The position numbers and the translations under genes are program-made. The notes under the pieces were generated by a model. It did no database searches. It was not told where the DNA came from and saw only the letters and a program-made list of their open reading frames with translations. From Cyanobacteria bacterium SZAS-4 (lineage in GTDB: Bacteria > Cyanobacteriota > Vampirovibrionia > Obscuribacterales > Obscuribacteraceae), in contig JAFEAT010000003.1 of the NCBI GenBank assembly GCA_018266255.1, positions 327,368 to 391,367 on the forward strand: DNA of 64,000 bases, written 5' to 3'. Below are positions 26,215 to 34,753 of the stretch, one piece after another; the first letter of the stretch is position 1, and each line of letters begins with the position of its first letter.

Positions 26215-26243
26215 TTGACATCTGAGCCTGTTTATGACATAAT
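26215..26243 (+). promoter_or_regulatory. Near-consensus sigma-70 promoter of the DEAD-box helicase gene
   Basis: TTGACA (26215-26220), a 17-base spacer, and CATAAT (26238-26243, five of six matches). This is the best promoter in the window. Initiation near 26250 gives a leader of about 155 bases. Confidence 0.65.
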
Positions 26244-26249
26244 TTCGTA

Positions 26250-26404
26250 GATTGTTCGTTGACGCCGATCCATGGGCGACGATTGGACGACCTGCGATAC
26301 CTAGTGCTGTGAGCCGGGTAGCCAGAGTGCAGGGGGCTTCTTATCAAAGCCACAACCTACAAAGAAGAATCGGCTATTGAGCCTGTTGAACCAAGGATTA
26401 AACA
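26250..26404 (+). promoter_or_regulatory. Long, potentially structured 5' leader of the DEAD-box helicase
   Basis: Between the predicted start site and the TTG start codon lie about 155 untranslated bases. GCCGAT (26264-26269) can pair with ATCGGC (26369-26374) to close a domain of about 100 bases, and GGCTT/AAGCC forms a local hairpin inside it. Leaders of cold-shock RNA helicase genes are often regulatory; here that is inference. It matches no riboswitch class that I recognise. Confidence 0.4.
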
Positions 26405-27571
26405 TTGACAAACTTTATCGAGCTTGGATTATCCAAGCCATGTGTGCTTGCGCTCGCGCAGGCAGGAATTACTGAACCTACTGAAATTCAAGAAAAATCT
26501 ATTCCGCTGATTTTCGAAGGCCGCGATGTAATGGCTTCCGCCCAAACCGGGTCGGGTAAAACTGCCGCTTATGCATTGCCGGTTATCGAATGTCTCGAAC
26601 AACCAGATGTGAAACCAAGAGCACTCGTTCTAGTTCCGACTCGCGAGTTGGCACTACAGGTGATGGATCAGTTTACGCGATTCAGCAAACACTGTTCTCT
26701 TAGAGCTGTCACTTTATATGGTGGCACTGGGTACGAAACTCAGACACGAGCATTAAAGCGTGGAGTGGACGTAATCGTTGCCACGCCTGGTCGACTGTAC
26801 GATCACATCGAACGCAAGAATTGCGATTTGTCTCACATCGAGATCTTCGTTTTAGACGAAGCTGACCGTTTGCTCGACATGGGTTTTATGCCGCAAGTAA
26901 GAAGGATAATTGCGAAAGTGAGCAAAGAGCGTCAGACATTGATGTTCTCAGCCACTATCGATGCTCGCATCGAGCGCATTGCAGGCGACTTTATGGAAGA
27001 TCCAATCACAGTTCGGGTGAACCCAACTCAAGTCGAGCCGAAAGAAATTGCCCAAGAAGTTATGTACGTAACCGAATTTTCGAAAGACGCATTGCTTGCG
27101 AAATTGATCGCTGAACATAATATGAATTCAGCGATTGTATTCACGAGAACGCGTCGCCGTGCAAGTTGGGTGACTGACAGACTGAAAGACGCTGGTATCA
27201 AGGCAGAAGAAATTCACAGCGACATCAGTCAAAGTCAGAGAGAACGCACGCTGGAAAAATTCCGCGATGCGAAATTTCCGATACTGGTTGCAACTGATGT
27301 TGCCGCGCGCGGATTGGACATTCCAGCCATCAGTCACGTGATCAACTACGACTTGCCTGACTCGCCAGACGATTATGTTCACCGCATAGGAAGAACTGGA
27401 CGCGCCGGAAGAACCGGGGTTGCCTTCTCTTTCGTCAGTGACGAACAACGTCACATGGTTCGAGATATCGAAAAGCGTATTGGCAAATCTCTAGACCCAA
27501 CTGCTGAAGCCAAAAAACCGGTTACTTCGGCACCACGTCTGAGCAAACCAAGACGCCGCCGCGTGATGTAG
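26405..27571 (+). CDS. DEAD-box ATP-dependent RNA helicase (RhlE-like)
   Basis: 388 residues, starting at a TTG with AAGGA 8-9 bases upstream; no ATG fits. Motifs in order: Q motif (FIELGLSKPCVLAL...PTEIQ), I AQTGSGKT (46-53), Ia PTRELAL (78-84), Ib TPGR (127-130), II DEAD (151-154), III SAT (182-184), then IV to VI including ARGLD and HRIGRTGRAG. The C-terminal extension is short and basic (LSKPRRRRVM), as in small RhlE-type enzymes, and lacks the RNA-binding domain of DbpA or CsdA. Probably unwinds RNA during ribosome assembly or mRNA decay, perhaps under cold conditions. Confidence 0.95.
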   Translation: MTNFIELGLSKPCVLALAQAGITEPTEIQEKSIPLIFEGRDVMASAQTGSGKTAAYALPVIECLEQPDVKPRALVLVPTRELALQVMDQFTRFSKHCSLRAVTLYGGTGYETQTRALKRGVDVIVATPGRLYDHIERKNCDLSHIEIFVLDEADRLLDMGFMPQVRRIIAKVSKERQTLMFSATIDARIERIAGDFMEDPITVRVNPTQVEPKEIAQEVMYVTEFSKDALLAKLIAEHNMNSAIVFTRTRRRASWVTDRLKDAGIKAEEIHSDISQSQRERTLEKFRDAKFPILVATDVAARGLDIPAISHVINYDLPDSPDDYVHRIGRTGRAGRTGVAFSFVSDEQRHMVRDIEKRIGKSLDPTAEAKKPVTSAPRLSKPRRRRVM

Positions 27572-27701
27572 TCGGTCTACTTCAAATAGCTATTCAACAA
27601 ATTAAAGCCAGAATCCTCTGCGACTGATTCAGGGTAAAAGTCAGTGTCACTAGATTGAGATCAGCTATGCTGGTGAAAGTCGAGTGATGAGGTGGTTGCA
27701 A

Positions 27702-28202
27702 ATGAATTCTGATCGTCGCAAGTTCCTTCAGCAGATGGCAGCAGTTTGTGCAGGTGGAGTCGCTCGAACGCTAGGGATTGGGTGCACTACTGCGGTGGCA
27801 GCCCACGCCAGTGTCGCTACCACTGCTGCGGTCGCCGCCGGAGCCACCGCCGCTACCGCCGGCGCTTACGGTGCCTCGATACGGGGGCAGGTTTTTGAGG
27901 TCATCGTTCGACAGGGCATGGCAGGCGCGCCCTGGAGAGAAATTTGCGCTGGTCCGATGCAAATTAACAACATCACGGAAGCTGAAATTCAGACTGAGAT
28001 CAATCGAAGATCTTTTGCGAACGGCCATCAGGAAGCAAACGATTGCAACTGCTCACTTTGCGTCTCGAAAAGGCACTTCGAGCATCGGAGGCAGCTCTTG
28101 TCTCAGATAAAACATTCTGAAAAGTCGCCATGCGCGTGCCCTGAATGCTACAAAGTTGTTCAGCAAATCATCGCTGACGCTGTGAAATCATGCAAGATTT
28201 AG
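27702..28202 (+). CDS. Tat-exported protein with two CxCxxC motifs, function unknown
   Basis: 166 residues from the ATG at 27702 (GAGGTGG 7 bases upstream). The N-terminus carries a twin-arginine motif (SDRRKFLQ, residues 3-10) and a long Ala/Thr/Gly-rich hydrophobic region to about residue 57. The C-terminal half has two identical-spacing Cys clusters, CNCSLC (115-120) and CACPECY (144-149), separated by a basic helix with several His. This pattern suggests a bound metal or cluster acquired before Tat export. I recognise no family. The next gene lies on the other strand 13 bp away. Confidence 0.75.
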   Translation: MNSDRRKFLQQMAAVCAGGVARTLGIGCTTAVAAHASVATTAAVAAGATAATAGAYGASIRGQVFEVIVRQGMAGAPWREICAGPMQINNITEAEIQTEINRRSFANGHQEANDCNCSLCVSKRHFEHRRQLLSQIKHSEKSPCACPECYKVVQQIIADAVKSCKI

Positions 28203-28215
28203 TGCAGCGCTCAGA

Positions 28216-29322
28216 TTAGAATGGATTGTTCGGATCTATCTGTTGCACAGGAGTCTGTCGCACCGGACTTTGTTGTGCCGGTCTCTGCAGAGTTTGTTGA
28301 AACGAACGATTGTTGAAATTCTGATTCGACGAACCATTACCACTCCAATTTGGATTGCCACCACCGTTAGGATTGCCGTTCCAATTGGGGTTACCGCCGG
28401 CCATGCCATTTCCGAATGAATTGCTGTTTCCAAAGGAACTGTCATTCCCGAATGAATTGCCGTTGCCAAATGAATTGCCATTCGCTGGGGGAGTGACGGC
28501 GCTGACCTGTTTAGCGAGTGCGGCCATGTTGTGTGTTCTAAGATAATCGTTTAGCGAAGTCGCCAAATCAATTCCCTGCTTCGATTGCAGCGGTTCGAAA
28601 TTGGTCGACTTCGTGTAGTGGCTGATTAACTTTCCATCGCGTTTGGGCTGACCTTGATAGGAAAAGACTCTATTTGAGCTGATCGCGTCCATGCGATCGT
28701 TACTGCCGACTAATTGGTAGTGGGTGAGCGACTCTTGCTGGAAAATATCTGACAGCTCTCTACCGATTGTTTCTCTCACAACATAGTGAGTTCTTGTTGC
28801 TAAATTCTGCGGCGTTGCCTCCAAGATTCTCAAATTGACAATCAAGAAGGAAACATTCTTCCCTTGCGATTCTCCAAGGCGCTCCGAGGGCACTAAATTG
28901 GCATGCCAAACGTTGCCCTGACTGTCTTTCTGGTAACCCCAGGTAACAGTCATGTAGTCCTCGATGAACTCATTCATCGGTGTGGTGATGCCGGTGCGTA
29001 AGTCTGTCACGCTTTGCGTGATGTCGCCTTTTTTGCTCCACTTACCAGCCATCCAACTTGGAATTGGAAACCATTCAATCGCTGGATTATCGACCGTCGC
29101 AGCACGGGATCTGGATGCGCCCAGTGTGGGATCGACTGTTAGAGGCGCAGTCTGTTGCACAGGATTTTGCTGTGCGGCTGGCTGCACCGGATCTACTGGT
29201 GCTAAGAAATCTGAGTGGTTAACGCCACCATATAAAGTGGCACACATGCCACTCAAACCATTCAAGGAAACTAGGAATGCGGCTGCGATGCAAGAAGCAA
29301 TTTTAAGATTGTGTGGTCTCAT
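28216..29322 (-). CDS. Secreted protein with Asn/Gly/Phe-rich repeat tail; paralogue of the gene at 34754
   Basis: 368 residues. Its ATG overlaps the ABC-F stop codon (ATGA), so it is translationally coupled. A signal peptide is followed by a Gln/Pro-rich linker, then a domain of about 200 residues (from EWFPIPSWMAGKWSKKG to DLATSLNDYLRTHNM), and a C-terminal low-complexity tail with repeats such as GNSFGNG and GNPNWNG, ending in Gln/Pro-rich residues. The central domain shares its start (W-(P/V)xPxWxAG(K/R)W), the ETIG block and its end (F-PL/I-...L...L...L) with the protein encoded at 34754-35581. No known family is recognised. Confidence 0.82.
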   Translation of the reverse strand: MRPHNLKIASCIAAAFLVSLNGLSGMCATLYGGVNHSDFLAPVDPVQPAAQQNPVQQTAPLTVDPTLGASRSRAATVDNPAIEWFPIPSWMAGKWSKKGDITQSVTDLRTGITTPMNEFIEDYMTVTWGYQKDSQGNVWHANLVPSERLGESQGKNVSFLIVNLRILEATPQNLATRTHYVVRETIGRELSDIFQQESLTHYQLVGSNDRMDAISSNRVFSYQGQPKRDGKLISHYTKSTNFEPLQSKQGIDLATSLNDYLRTHNMAALAKQVSAVTPPANGNSFGNGNSFGNDSSFGNSNSFGNGMAGGNPNWNGNPNGGGNPNWSGNGSSNQNFNNRSFQQTLQRPAQQSPVRQTPVQQIDPNNPF

Positions 29323-31028
29323 TTTTTACCCTTTCTTTCGTTCTTCTCTTTCTCTTTCGCCCGTTTAGCTGCGTCTTTAGCAGCCTTTTCAGCTGCAGCT
29401 TTGGCGGCGTCAGCTTTCTCTTTTTCAGCCGCAATTCGATCTAAGTAGTATTCGTAGTTGCCATGATAAACAACGAAATGATGGTCTCGAACTTCCACGA
29501 TCTTTGTCGCCACTTGAGAGATGAAATATCTGTCGTGAGAGACAATTATGGCTGTGCCATCGAATTCACGTAAAGCCTCTTCGAGAGTCTCTTTTGCTGG
29601 AATATCCAGGTGGTTCGTAGGCTCGTCGAGTAGCAAGAAGTTATTCGAACCTAGCAGCATTTGTGCCATAGCCAGGCGTGCTTTCTCGCCACCACTCAGC
29701 GATTCGACTCTTTTATAGACAGCATCACCTGAGAAGAGGAATTTGCCGAGCAGTCCGCGAATTTCGGTCGTCTTCCAATCTGGAACCTGCTCAGCAATTG
29801 TTTCGAGAGCTGTTTTTTTCAAATCCAGAGCTTCTGCTTGATTCTGTTCGAAGTAGGCCATGTGGATGTTGTGATCGCCAAGCGTGACAAAACCATCTGA
29901 TGGCGTTTCTCGTCCTGCCACCAGGCGCAAAAAAGTAGATTTGCCGCAACCGTTCGGTCCCAAGATGGCAATTTTGTCGCCGCGCTCTACATGCAGGTTT
30001 GCGTCCATAAAGATGATGTTGTCATCGTACACATGCATCAGGTTTTTCACACTGGCAACGTTACGCCCGCTGCGAGTGCCAGCTGGAAAGCGAAAGTGCA
30101 AGGTCTTCTCGTCGCTATCCGGTTCGTCTACCAACTCGATTTTGTCTAGTTGCTTCTCTCTACTTTTGGCTTGTGTACTACGTGTAGCGCTCGCCCGGAA
30201 TCTGTCGACGAATTGTTGTTGCCTTTCCAATTCCTTTTGTTGACGCTCGAAAGTTGCTAATTGCGCTTCTCGATTGAATGCTCGTTGTTCAAGGTACGAT
30301 GTGTAGTTGCCCAGGTAGACCGATGCTTCGCCACGCTCCATTTCGATAATGCTTGTGCAAAGTCGATCGAGAAAATATCGGTCGTGTGAAACGATTACCA
30401 TCGGAGTGGTTTGCTCACGCAGATATTTTTCGAGCCATTCGATTGTTTCCAAATCGATGTGGTTCGTAGGTTCGTCGAGCAGCAAGATGTCTGGCTTTGT
30501 CAACAAGACACGCCCTAAGTTCATGCGCATTTGCCAACCGCCACTGAACTCGCCAACTTGACGATCGCCGTCACCTGGATTGAACTCCATGTCGGCAATC
30601 ATTTTTTCGACTTGCGAATCCATCGCATAACCGTTTTTTGCCTCGAAACTACGCTGCAGGTCATCCATACGTTTGAGCAGCTTATCGAGTTCGTCGCCTT
30701 GAGCGGTTTCCATTTTGTGATGAACGTCGGCAAGTTTTGCCAGAATGTCATTCAACTCGACGAAAGCACTGGCAAATGCATCGCGCACAAGCGACGTCTG
30801 CGGAATCTCGAATTCCTGTGTCAGATAGCCAATGCGAAGTTTGTCTGACTTGATGACACGCCCAGATGTTGGTTCGATTTCACCCATGATGATCTTGAGT
30901 TGAGTCGATTTGCCACCACCGTTGGGACCGACGAGTCCGGCTCTATCACCGGGTTTCAGTTCCCAGGTGACATCTTTGAGCACCTCACCGTGAGGGAAGA
31001 TTTTGCAGATTCGTTCTAAACGGAGCAT
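29319..31028 (-). CDS. ABC-F family ATPase (ribosome-associated translation factor type)
   Basis: 569 residues, two ABC domains in one chain and no TM segment. The first domain has GPNGGGKST (34-42), the signature EFSGGWQMR and DEPTNHIDL. The inter-domain linker is rich in charged residues (RQQKELERQQQFVDRFRASATRSTQAKSREKQL in overview). The second domain has GPNGCGKST, LSGGEKARLAMA and DEPTNHLDI. The C-terminus is a Lys/Ala/Glu-rich tail of about 40 residues. Family members bind the ribosomal E site; some give antibiotic resistance, but nothing here points to that. It is the first gene of a two-gene unit with the secreted protein at 28216. Confidence 0.95.
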   Translation of the reverse strand: MLRLERICKIFPHGEVLKDVTWELKPGDRAGLVGPNGGGKSTQLKIIMGEIEPTSGRVIKSDKLRIGYLTQEFEIPQTSLVRDAFASAFVELNDILAKLADVHHKMETAQGDELDKLLKRMDDLQRSFEAKNGYAMDSQVEKMIADMEFNPGDGDRQVGEFSGGWQMRMNLGRVLLTKPDILLLDEPTNHIDLETIEWLEKYLREQTTPMVIVSHDRYFLDRLCTSIIEMERGEASVYLGNYTSYLEQRAFNREAQLATFERQQKELERQQQFVDRFRASATRSTQAKSREKQLDKIELVDEPDSDEKTLHFRFPAGTRSGRNVASVKNLMHVYDDNIIFMDANLHVERGDKIAILGPNGCGKSTFLRLVAGRETPSDGFVTLGDHNIHMAYFEQNQAEALDLKKTALETIAEQVPDWKTTEIRGLLGKFLFSGDAVYKRVESLSGGEKARLAMAQMLLGSNNFLLLDEPTNHLDIPAKETLEEALREFDGTAIIVSHDRYFISQVATKIVEVRDHHFVVYHGNYEYYLDRIAAEKEKADAAKAAAEKAAKDAAKRAKEKEKNERKGKK

Positions 31029-31204
31029 AAGGTTTCCTAATTGAGGTCTGGCGCAAGTTCTTGCGGCTCTTCATTTTAGCGGTTTTTGATGGATTAGCGT
31101 TGGGCCGATGGGCTTAGGTAAAGCCTGGTTACATTTTCTCGAAGTGCTTGGTTTTTGCCGCTCTGGCAATTCCGAGTTGAATTGGTTGGAGCCAAGGTAC
31201 TGAG

Positions 31205-31678
31205 CTAGTTTTGTGGTTTTTGAGTCTGAGCGGGCTTGTCTATGACGATGGACAGTGTCGCAACAGGTGGTGAAAAGGTAAATGGGAATTCAACTTCGAA
31301 GCTTCGCAGCGGTGATTCGAGAGCTGGAAAATATCGTGTGGCTTTGTCTACTGCCCGCAGCGCCGCATATTCGCTAAAGCGCCCAGCATGTTTGGTGACA
31401 GTGAAGTCTTTGGAGACGCCGGTGGATTCTATGACGAATTTCACCATGCATGGGTCGCCATCTTTTGGAGGAAACCAGTTGCGCTGCACAGTTTTTGTCA
31501 GTTTGCCAACGTAAGCTTGAATATCTTCCAGCTGCGTTTTGGAGGGCTGCGAGCTGCAATGCGCGACAACCCGCATCTGCCAATCAACCTTTGCTTGACT
31601 TGTTGGCGAAGCCTGCACAGCTGAAGCCAAATTCATGACGCAGAAAAAAAGTGCTGACCGCTGGATAAGTGAACTCAT
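31205..31678 (-). CDS. Secreted TonB-C-terminal-like protein
   Basis: 157 residues from an ATG at 31678, with a signal peptide ending near VQASP. The central and C-terminal parts match the TonB C-terminal fold in pattern: YVGKLTKTVQRNWFPPKDG, then MVKFVIESTGVSKDFTVTKHAG, a helix (EYAALRAVDKATRYFPAL) and a final strand (FEVEFPFTF). There is no TM anchor or Pro-rich spacer, so it is not a classical TonB; it could be a periplasmic TolA/TonB-like interaction domain. Identity rests on pattern only. Confidence 0.75.
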   Translation of the reverse strand: MSSLIQRSALFFCVMNLASAVQASPTSQAKVDWQMRVVAHCSSQPSKTQLEDIQAYVGKLTKTVQRNWFPPKDGDPCMVKFVIESTGVSKDFTVTKHAGRFSEYAALRAVDKATRYFPALESPLRSFEVEFPFTFSPPVATLSIVIDKPAQTQKPQN

Positions 31679-31924
31679 ATTTACATTTTACGCTCTGGCT
31701 GGCTGCTTTGATACTTACCTTGGCAATCCCGGTTTCTTGGGGCCGCGCGCACGCCCAAGAATCGCTACTTGATGCCACCAGAATTCAATTTTCACATTCG
31801 CGTATAATGTGCTCTGTCTTTGGTAAGCCAGACCGGTTTGCGCCTGCCTAGCGATTTCAGTTTTAGCTAAAGTAGCGTCGCCTGACAGATTGATCGAACC
31901 CAGTCGAATAAAAGCGAGTAACTA
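31679..31924. other. Divergent intergenic region with a TATAAT element
   Basis: 246 bp between the TonB-C-like gene and the thioredoxin gene. TATAAT at 31803-31808 on the plus strand could be the -10 of the thioredoxin operon, giving a leader of about 110 bases; no -35 is evident. A 60-codon frame from 31669 overlaps the start of the opposite gene and is not accepted as coding. Confidence 0.4.
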
Positions 31925-33394
31925 ATGAAAAACTTCAGGCTCTTCACGCGCAGCTCAGTATTGGGCGTGTCTCTAGTCATGGCTACGACACTGCTGCCAC
32001 TAGATGTCCTTGCGAAAAAGAGCATCACGGATTCGACAAGCTCTGACACAAGCACTTCGACCAAGAAAAAGACGACTAAAGAGAAGACAACCAAAGAAAA
32101 GACAACTAAAGAGAAGTCAACCAAAACAAAACATTCTGAGAAGAAGAGTAAGCATGAAGAGACAAACACTTCATCGACCACTTCGACGAACACAAACGGT
32201 GCCGCCGATCAAAAAAGTGACGAAGTGCTTCATCGACTGTCAGATTTCTATGTCGGCTTGAAGACATGGAAGACTCGTTTGATTCAAAAGTTAGTTGCAT
32301 CTTCTGATACTAAGACTGTCGAACTTTTGTCTGTGGTGGACGTGAGCGTGAAACAGCCAAATTTGATTGCGCTCAATCTGAGAGCTGGCATGCCCGGCGG
32401 CAGTATGTATTGCGACGGTAAGGATGCTTACTTCTATTCGCAAATTTTGAACAAGTACAACGTCAAGCCTGCAACCGAACTCGAAAAGCTCTTTAGTGAC
32501 TCCAGCAGTCGTTATGTCAACGGACCATATGCCATGTACTCTCTGCTGCCTTCGCTGGTTGGCAAAGATCCATATGCATCGATTATGGCAGGAGTGAAGA
32601 AAGCAGAATATTTAGGTGCTGAAGATGTGGACGGAACACCTTGCCACCATCTGCGGTTCACCCAGGCTAGCTTCAGTTGGGATCTCTGGGTCGACTCCGG
32701 TAAGGACCCATGGGTAGTTAAGGTGTCACCTGACTTGTTCGCGGATCTCGCTAACACAGCCCCGAAAAGTTTGGGACGTGCACTGGCGAAAAACACCAAG
32801 ATGGCTTTGACGTTCAGATACAAAAACTGGCTTGCTAATCCAAGCTTGAAGAAAAACGTATTCGATTTCGAACCACCGCCCGAGTCGACCGAAGTGAAAA
32901 CCTTCGCACCTGACGCAGCTGAAGAAAAACCGGAAAAGACCGAAAAGTCACCGATGGTTGGTAAAGATGCGCCAACATTCAAGTTGGCTTTGACCGATGG
33001 AAAAGAATTCGATCTAAGCAAGCATAAGGACAAAGACGTCGTCGTCATCGATTTTTGGGCATCATGGTGCCCACCCTGCAGAGAGAGTTTGCCTATCTTG
33101 ACGAAAGTGACAAAGACTTTCAAAAACGACCACGTCGTCTTCTATCCAATCAATGTCGGTGAAGATTTAGAGACAGTGAAAGCATACTTGAGTAAAGCTA
33201 ACCTCGATGTCACTGCTGCTCTCGATACCGATAAGAAGGTATCCGAGTTATATGGAGTCAACGGAATCCCTCAAACTGTAATTATCGACAAGAATGGCGT
33301 AATTCAAGTTCTCGACGTTGGTTACAGCTCTGATATGGAGAAACGAATCACGAGCGATCTGGACGCACTCGTGAAGAGTAAAAGCGCCAAATAA
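31925..33394 (+). CDS. Secreted two-domain protein: outer-membrane-lipoprotein-carrier-like domain plus TlpA-type thioredoxin
   Basis: 489 residues with a signal peptide. A low-complexity linker (about 32-90) contains tandem TTKEK units. Residues about 98-330 resemble DUF2092/LolA-like lipid-binding beta domains (LHRLSDFYVGLKTWKTR..., YCDGKDAYFYS, LGAEDVDGTPCHHLRF, WDLWVDSGKDPWVVKV). Residues about 345-485 form a TlpA-type thioredoxin with the redox centre DFWASWCPPCRESLP and the cis-Pro loop GIPQTVIID. It probably acts as a periplasmic reductase or electron carrier. The MFS gene begins 12 bp downstream. Confidence 0.9.
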   Translation: MKNFRLFTRSSVLGVSLVMATTLLPLDVLAKKSITDSTSSDTSTSTKKKTTKEKTTKEKTTKEKSTKTKHSEKKSKHEETNTSSTTSTNTNGAADQKSDEVLHRLSDFYVGLKTWKTRLIQKLVASSDTKTVELLSVVDVSVKQPNLIALNLRAGMPGGSMYCDGKDAYFYSQILNKYNVKPATELEKLFSDSSSRYVNGPYAMYSLLPSLVGKDPYASIMAGVKKAEYLGAEDVDGTPCHHLRFTQASFSWDLWVDSGKDPWVVKVSPDLFADLANTAPKSLGRALAKNTKMALTFRYKNWLANPSLKKNVFDFEPPPESTEVKTFAPDAAEEKPEKTEKSPMVGKDAPTFKLALTDGKEFDLSKHKDKDVVVIDFWASWCPPCRESLPILTKVTKTFKNDHVVFYPINVGEDLETVKAYLSKANLDVTAALDTDKKVSELYGVNGIPQTVIIDKNGVIQVLDVGYSSDMEKRITSDLDALVKSKSAK

Positions 33395-33406
33395 CAGTTG
33401 GCGAAC

Positions 33407-34693
33407 ATGGATCAAAGTGATGAAGCCTACAATTTTCTGCTGCGCAAAGTCACTCTGCGCCTGTTGCCATTCATGTTCGTGCTCTACATCATTTCGTATC
33501 TCGACCGAATCAATATAAGCTTCGCAGGTACTCCCATGAGTGCCGATTTGCATTTCAACGAAGAGATATTTGGTTTTGGTGCTGGAATCTTTTTCTTCGG
33601 CTACTGCTTGTTCGGCGTACCCAGTAATCTCGCGCTGCAAAAAATTGGTGCACGCAAGTGGATTTCGTCGATCATGGTGGTCTGGGGCTTTGTATCTGTG
33701 TTCATGGCGTTTGTGCCTGATAAAAATACGTTTTTTGCGATGCGATTTTTGCTGGGCGCAGCCGAAGCCGGTTTCTTTCCGGGAATGATTTTCTACCTGA
33801 CAAAATGGTTTCGAAAGAAAGAGCACGGCATGGCGGTGGCGAAGTTCATGAGCGCCATTCCTGCTGCTGGAATTCTTGGCGGACTGATCGCATCCCAAAT
33901 TCTGGCAATGCCACCACTGCTGGGGCTGCCGCCATGGAAATGGCTATTCATCATCACCGGCAGCCCGGCAATTCTTATGGGACTGGTTGTTCTACTCTAC
34001 TTGCCAAATGGACCTGAAGACGCAAAGTGGTTAAGTGCTGAAGAGAAAGCTCTTCTCGAAAGCCGCCTCGGCTCTGATTCTGTTGATAAGAGCAAAACGC
34101 CTGAGCGAAAAGAATTGTTCAAAACTCTTTTTGATATCAAAGTGTGGCTTCTGGCAATGTTGTACTTTTCTCTAACTTTAGGAATGTATGGATTTCAACT
34201 CTGGTTACCGCAAATTATTAGTGCTACTGCCCACGGTGATGACGCGCAAACCGCTTTGCTGTCAGCAATTCCAGCGGTGTTTCAAGCACTGGGAATGGTA
34301 TTGATCGCCCGAAATTCAGACCGCACTGGAGAACGTCGGTGGCACCTCGCCGCCTCGGCATCTCTGGCGGTAGCAGGGTTGGTGATTGCGTCTGTAGTAC
34401 CAGACCCGGTTGTTTCGCTGGCAGCTTTATGTCTGACTGCGTTCGGAATTTGGGGAACTGTGGGACCATTTTGGGCACTGCCGACCGCATTCCTGAGCGG
34501 CGCTTCTGCAGCTGCTGCGATTGCGTTGATCAATTCGGTTGGCAATCTCGGTGGATTTGCTGGACCGTATATTGTTGGTGCGATCAAGCACCACTCACCC
34601 AACTTCGCCGCGTCACTTTTGTTTATGGCCGGCTCTCTTTTGTTTGGTGCCATACTTGCGGTTTCGATGCCGCGTGCCAAAGTCGACAGTTAA
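33407..34693 (+). CDS. MFS transporter, anion:cation symporter (ACS)-like
   Basis: 428 residues from the ATG at 33407 (TTG at 33398 possible; no strong SD for either). Twelve TM segments. The N-terminus (RLLPFMFVLYIISYLDRINISFAG) with Asp-Arg in TM1, the loop GARKWISSIMVVWG, and FLLGAAEAGFFPGMIFYLTKWF are typical of ACS members that take up organic anions such as tartrate, phthalate or hexuronates. The central loop contains LFKTLFDIKVWLLA. The substrate cannot be read from the sequence. It probably shares a transcript with the thioredoxin gene. Confidence 0.92.
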   Translation: MDQSDEAYNFLLRKVTLRLLPFMFVLYIISYLDRINISFAGTPMSADLHFNEEIFGFGAGIFFFGYCLFGVPSNLALQKIGARKWISSIMVVWGFVSVFMAFVPDKNTFFAMRFLLGAAEAGFFPGMIFYLTKWFRKKEHGMAVAKFMSAIPAAGILGGLIASQILAMPPLLGLPPWKWLFIITGSPAILMGLVVLLYLPNGPEDAKWLSAEEKALLESRLGSDSVDKSKTPERKELFKTLFDIKVWLLAMLYFSLTLGMYGFQLWLPQIISATAHGDDAQTALLSAIPAVFQALGMVLIARNSDRTGERRWHLAASASLAVAGLVIASVVPDPVVSLAALCLTAFGIWGTVGPFWALPTAFLSGASAAAAIALINSVGNLGGFAGPYIVGAIKHHSPNFAASLLFMAGSLLFGAILAVSMPRAKVDS

Positions 34694-34753
34694 TAAGCAA
34701 CCTAGACCGCATTGCTAATTGGATGAGCCCTGGGGTTTGTCAGAGCCTCAAGT

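Noticed and set aside
31669..31851. 60-codon frame with a signal-peptide-like start
   Set aside because: Overlaps the start of the opposite TonB-C-like gene and ends soon after; no SD. The hydrophobic start may be chance.
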